A stretch of DNA of 64,000 nucleotides from Thermovenabulum gondwanense (GTDB taxonomy: Bacteria; Bacillota; Thermosediminibacteria; Thermosediminibacterales; Thermosediminibacteraceae): positions 62,001 through 126,000 of the forward strand of contig NZ_LOHZ01000027.1 in NCBI RefSeq assembly GCF_001601575.1, written 5' to 3'. Positions 62,818 through 64,000 of this stretch are shown in pieces. The position numbers were made by a program, and so were the translations under genes. The notes beneath the pieces are model-generated. The model was not told the DNA's origin, searched no databases, and worked only from the letters and a program-made list of their open reading frames with translations. Position 1 is the stretch's first letter. Every line of letters starts with the position of its first letter.

Positions 62818-63857
62818 GGTTTGAAAAAATGATATATGCAGTAGACTCCCATACCATGGGAGAGCCAACCCGTGTGGTGATAGGTGGCATCCCTGCCATT
62901 CCGGGTAAGACCATGGCCGAAAAAAAGGAATATCTGGAAAAAAATATGGACCATATACGAAGGGCTTTAATGCACGAACCTCGCGGTCACAGGGATATGT
63001 TTGGTTCAATAATTACAAGCCCGGTGAATCCTGAAGCGGATTTTGGGATAATATTCATGGACGGCGGTGGTTATCTCAATATGTGCGGCCATGGCTCTAT
63101 CGGTGCGGTAACGGTAGCCATCGAGACGGGCATGGTAAAACCCGTTGAGCCTGTGACTTACGTAAAACTGGATACCCCTGCAGGCCTTGTAGAAGCAAGA
63201 GCCAAAGTGGAAAACAATGTGGTCAAATCGGTTACGGTTAGAAACGTTCCTGCATTTTTATACAAATCCGATGTGGAAATAGATGTGGCAGGTATAGGCA
63301 AAATAAAGGCTGACATATCCTTCGGTGGCAGTTTCTTTGCAATAGTGGATGCGAAACAGCTGAATATTAAAGTAAAACCGGAAAATGTTGATGAAATAAT
63401 AAAAATAGGAATGTCAATTAAAAAAGCTGCCAATGAACAGATAAGCGTCCAGCATCCGGAAAAAGAACACATAAAAACTATCGACCTTGTGGAAATATAC
63501 GATGAAACCGATAATCCTGACGCTCACCTTAGAAATGTTGTTATATTTGGGGATGGACAGGCGGATAGGTCTCCCTGCGGAACCGGCACCAGTGCAAAAA
63601 TGGCTACCCTCTTTGCAAAAGGGAAGCTCAGTTTAAATCAGCCCTTTTATTATGAAAGTATTATAGGTACTATTTTTAAAGGCGAATTGGTGGCAGAGAC
63701 AAATGTTGGGCCTTATAAAGCTGTCATACCTGAAATTACGGGAAATGCATTTATAACCGGTTTTAACCAGATGGTGATAGATCCCGAAGATCCCGTAAAA
63801 TATGGATTCTTACTCGGTTCATCTGCCAGCGGTGACTGCTGTAAAATCGTAAAATAA
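62814..63857 (+). CDS. prdF: PrdF, proline racemase
   Basis: 347 residues with both catalytic cysteines: Cys91 in M-C-G-H-G-S-I-G and Cys255 in D-R-S-P-C-G-T-G-T-S. Two Cys indicate racemase or epimerase, rather than the dehydratase subgroup where the second is Thr. It converts L-proline to D-proline for PrdAB; 4-hydroxyproline epimerase is the alternative but operon context decides. Overlaps prdE by 4 bases. Confidence 0.95.
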   Translation: MRFEKMIYAVDSHTMGEPTRVVIGGIPAIPGKTMAEKKEYLEKNMDHIRRALMHEPRGHRDMFGSIITSPVNPEADFGIIFMDGGGYLNMCGHGSIGAVTVAIETGMVKPVEPVTYVKLDTPAGLVEARAKVENNVVKSVTVRNVPAFLYKSDVEIDVAGIGKIKADISFGGSFFAIVDAKQLNIKVKPENVDEIIKIGMSIKKAANEQISVQHPEKEHIKTIDLVEIYDETDNPDAHLRNVVIFGDGQADRSPCGTGTSAKMATLFAKGKLSLNQPFYYESIIGTIFKGELVAETNVGPYKAVIPEITGNAFITGFNQMVIDPEDPVKYGFLLGSSASGDCCKIVK

Positions 63858-63911
63858 ATAAAAAAAAAATTAATATTGAAAAATTATTAATAAGAAGGAG
63901 GAAAAAATTAT

Positions 63912-64000
63912 ATGCTTCAAGCTGTATTATCAGCGCTGGGTCTTTTGACCTTGGGTTTTTCCTACTATTTCGTAAAGGATACGGTGAAAAACAAGCACAC
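63912..64000 (+). CDS. Start of a membrane protein downstream of prdF (3' partial)
   Basis: An A-A-G-G-A-G-G site precedes ATG 63912. The 29 visible residues begin M-L-Q-A-V-L-S-A-L-G-L-L-T-L-G-F-S-Y-Y-F and contain one hydrophobic helix followed by a charged segment. The window ends here. It may be part of the prd operon, but the identity cannot be told. Confidence 0.6.
   Translation, partial: MLQAVLSALGLLTLGFSYYFVKDTVKNKH

Noticed and set aside
1-64000. CRISPR arrays, tRNA or rRNA genes, insertion sequences
   Set aside because: None seen on reading both strands; no spaced direct repeats, cloverleaf patterns or transposase motifs were recognised.

Overview
The window is about 64 kb of a low-G+C, strongly Shine-Dalgarno-dependent Gram-positive genome. 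A spore photoproduct lyase homolog, CsaB-type cell-wall pyruvylation, a CtpA/MinJ-like operon, selenocysteine-dependent D-proline reductase, tryptophanase and a branched-chain amino acid importer point to an anaerobic, amino-acid-fermenting clostridium. A thermophile of the Thermosediminibacterales/Thermoanaerobacterales type is my inference from gene order and protein character, not a proven assignment. I saw no rRNA or tRNA genes, insertion sequences, prophage or CRISPR array.

Layout: 0-3 kb, end of a pyruvate-kinase-C-terminal-like gene, a TlpA/CcdA thiol-redox pair and a coiled-coil exported protein. 3-8.5 kb, a tryptophan module: a PAS/AAA+/Fis activator, a sigma-54 promoter with a perfect upstream palindrome, tryptophanase, an NSS-family sodium symporter and its 37-residue companion. 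8.5-22 kb, housekeeping and stand-alone genes (YchF, Gfo/Idh oxidoreductase, HAD phosphatase, TolB-like lipoprotein, RluB, subtilase, FAD oxidoreductase, nitrilase, SPL homolog, RtcB). 22-27 kb, a rearranged set of flavin-based extracellular electron transfer genes: an NDH-2 with a C-terminal membrane domain, a polyprenyl diphosphate synthase, a lipoprotein with two FMN-binding domains and a UbiA prenyltransferase. 27-32 kb, a complete Liv ABC importer. 32-38.5 kb, a candidate structured RNA with a small ORF, an HD-GYP protein, SecA and frameshifted RF2. 38.5-43.7 kb, a cell-envelope operon with CsaB and a WecG/TagA glycosyltransferase. 43.9-49.6 kb, a three-gene glycan cluster ending in a 1163-residue glycosyltransferase/GH130 fusion. 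49.7-55 kb, ftsE-ftsX-M23-CtpA-PDZ division/wall genes. 55.5-64 kb, the D-proline reductase cluster prdR-C-A-(small ORF)-B-D-E-F, running off the end of the window.

How they work together: Liv and NSS transporters bring in amino acids. Tryptophanase gives pyruvate, ammonium and indole, and PrdF/PrdABC use proline as Stickland electron acceptor. Both the tryptophan and proline operons have textbook -24/-12 promoters next to a dedicated sigma-54 activator. The NDH-2/demethylmenaquinone/flavolipoprotein set offers another electron outlet.

Most noteworthy: the GT/GH130 fusion cluster; the dispersed electron-transfer locus; a 14-bp inverted repeat enclosing a possible structured RNA; PrdD/PrdE split exactly where PrdA is autoprocessed; an SPL homolog with Ala at the position of the hydrogen-donor Cys; and three genes that seem to start at AUU/AUA. 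The PrdB gene is interrupted by an in-frame UGA that must be read as selenocysteine.
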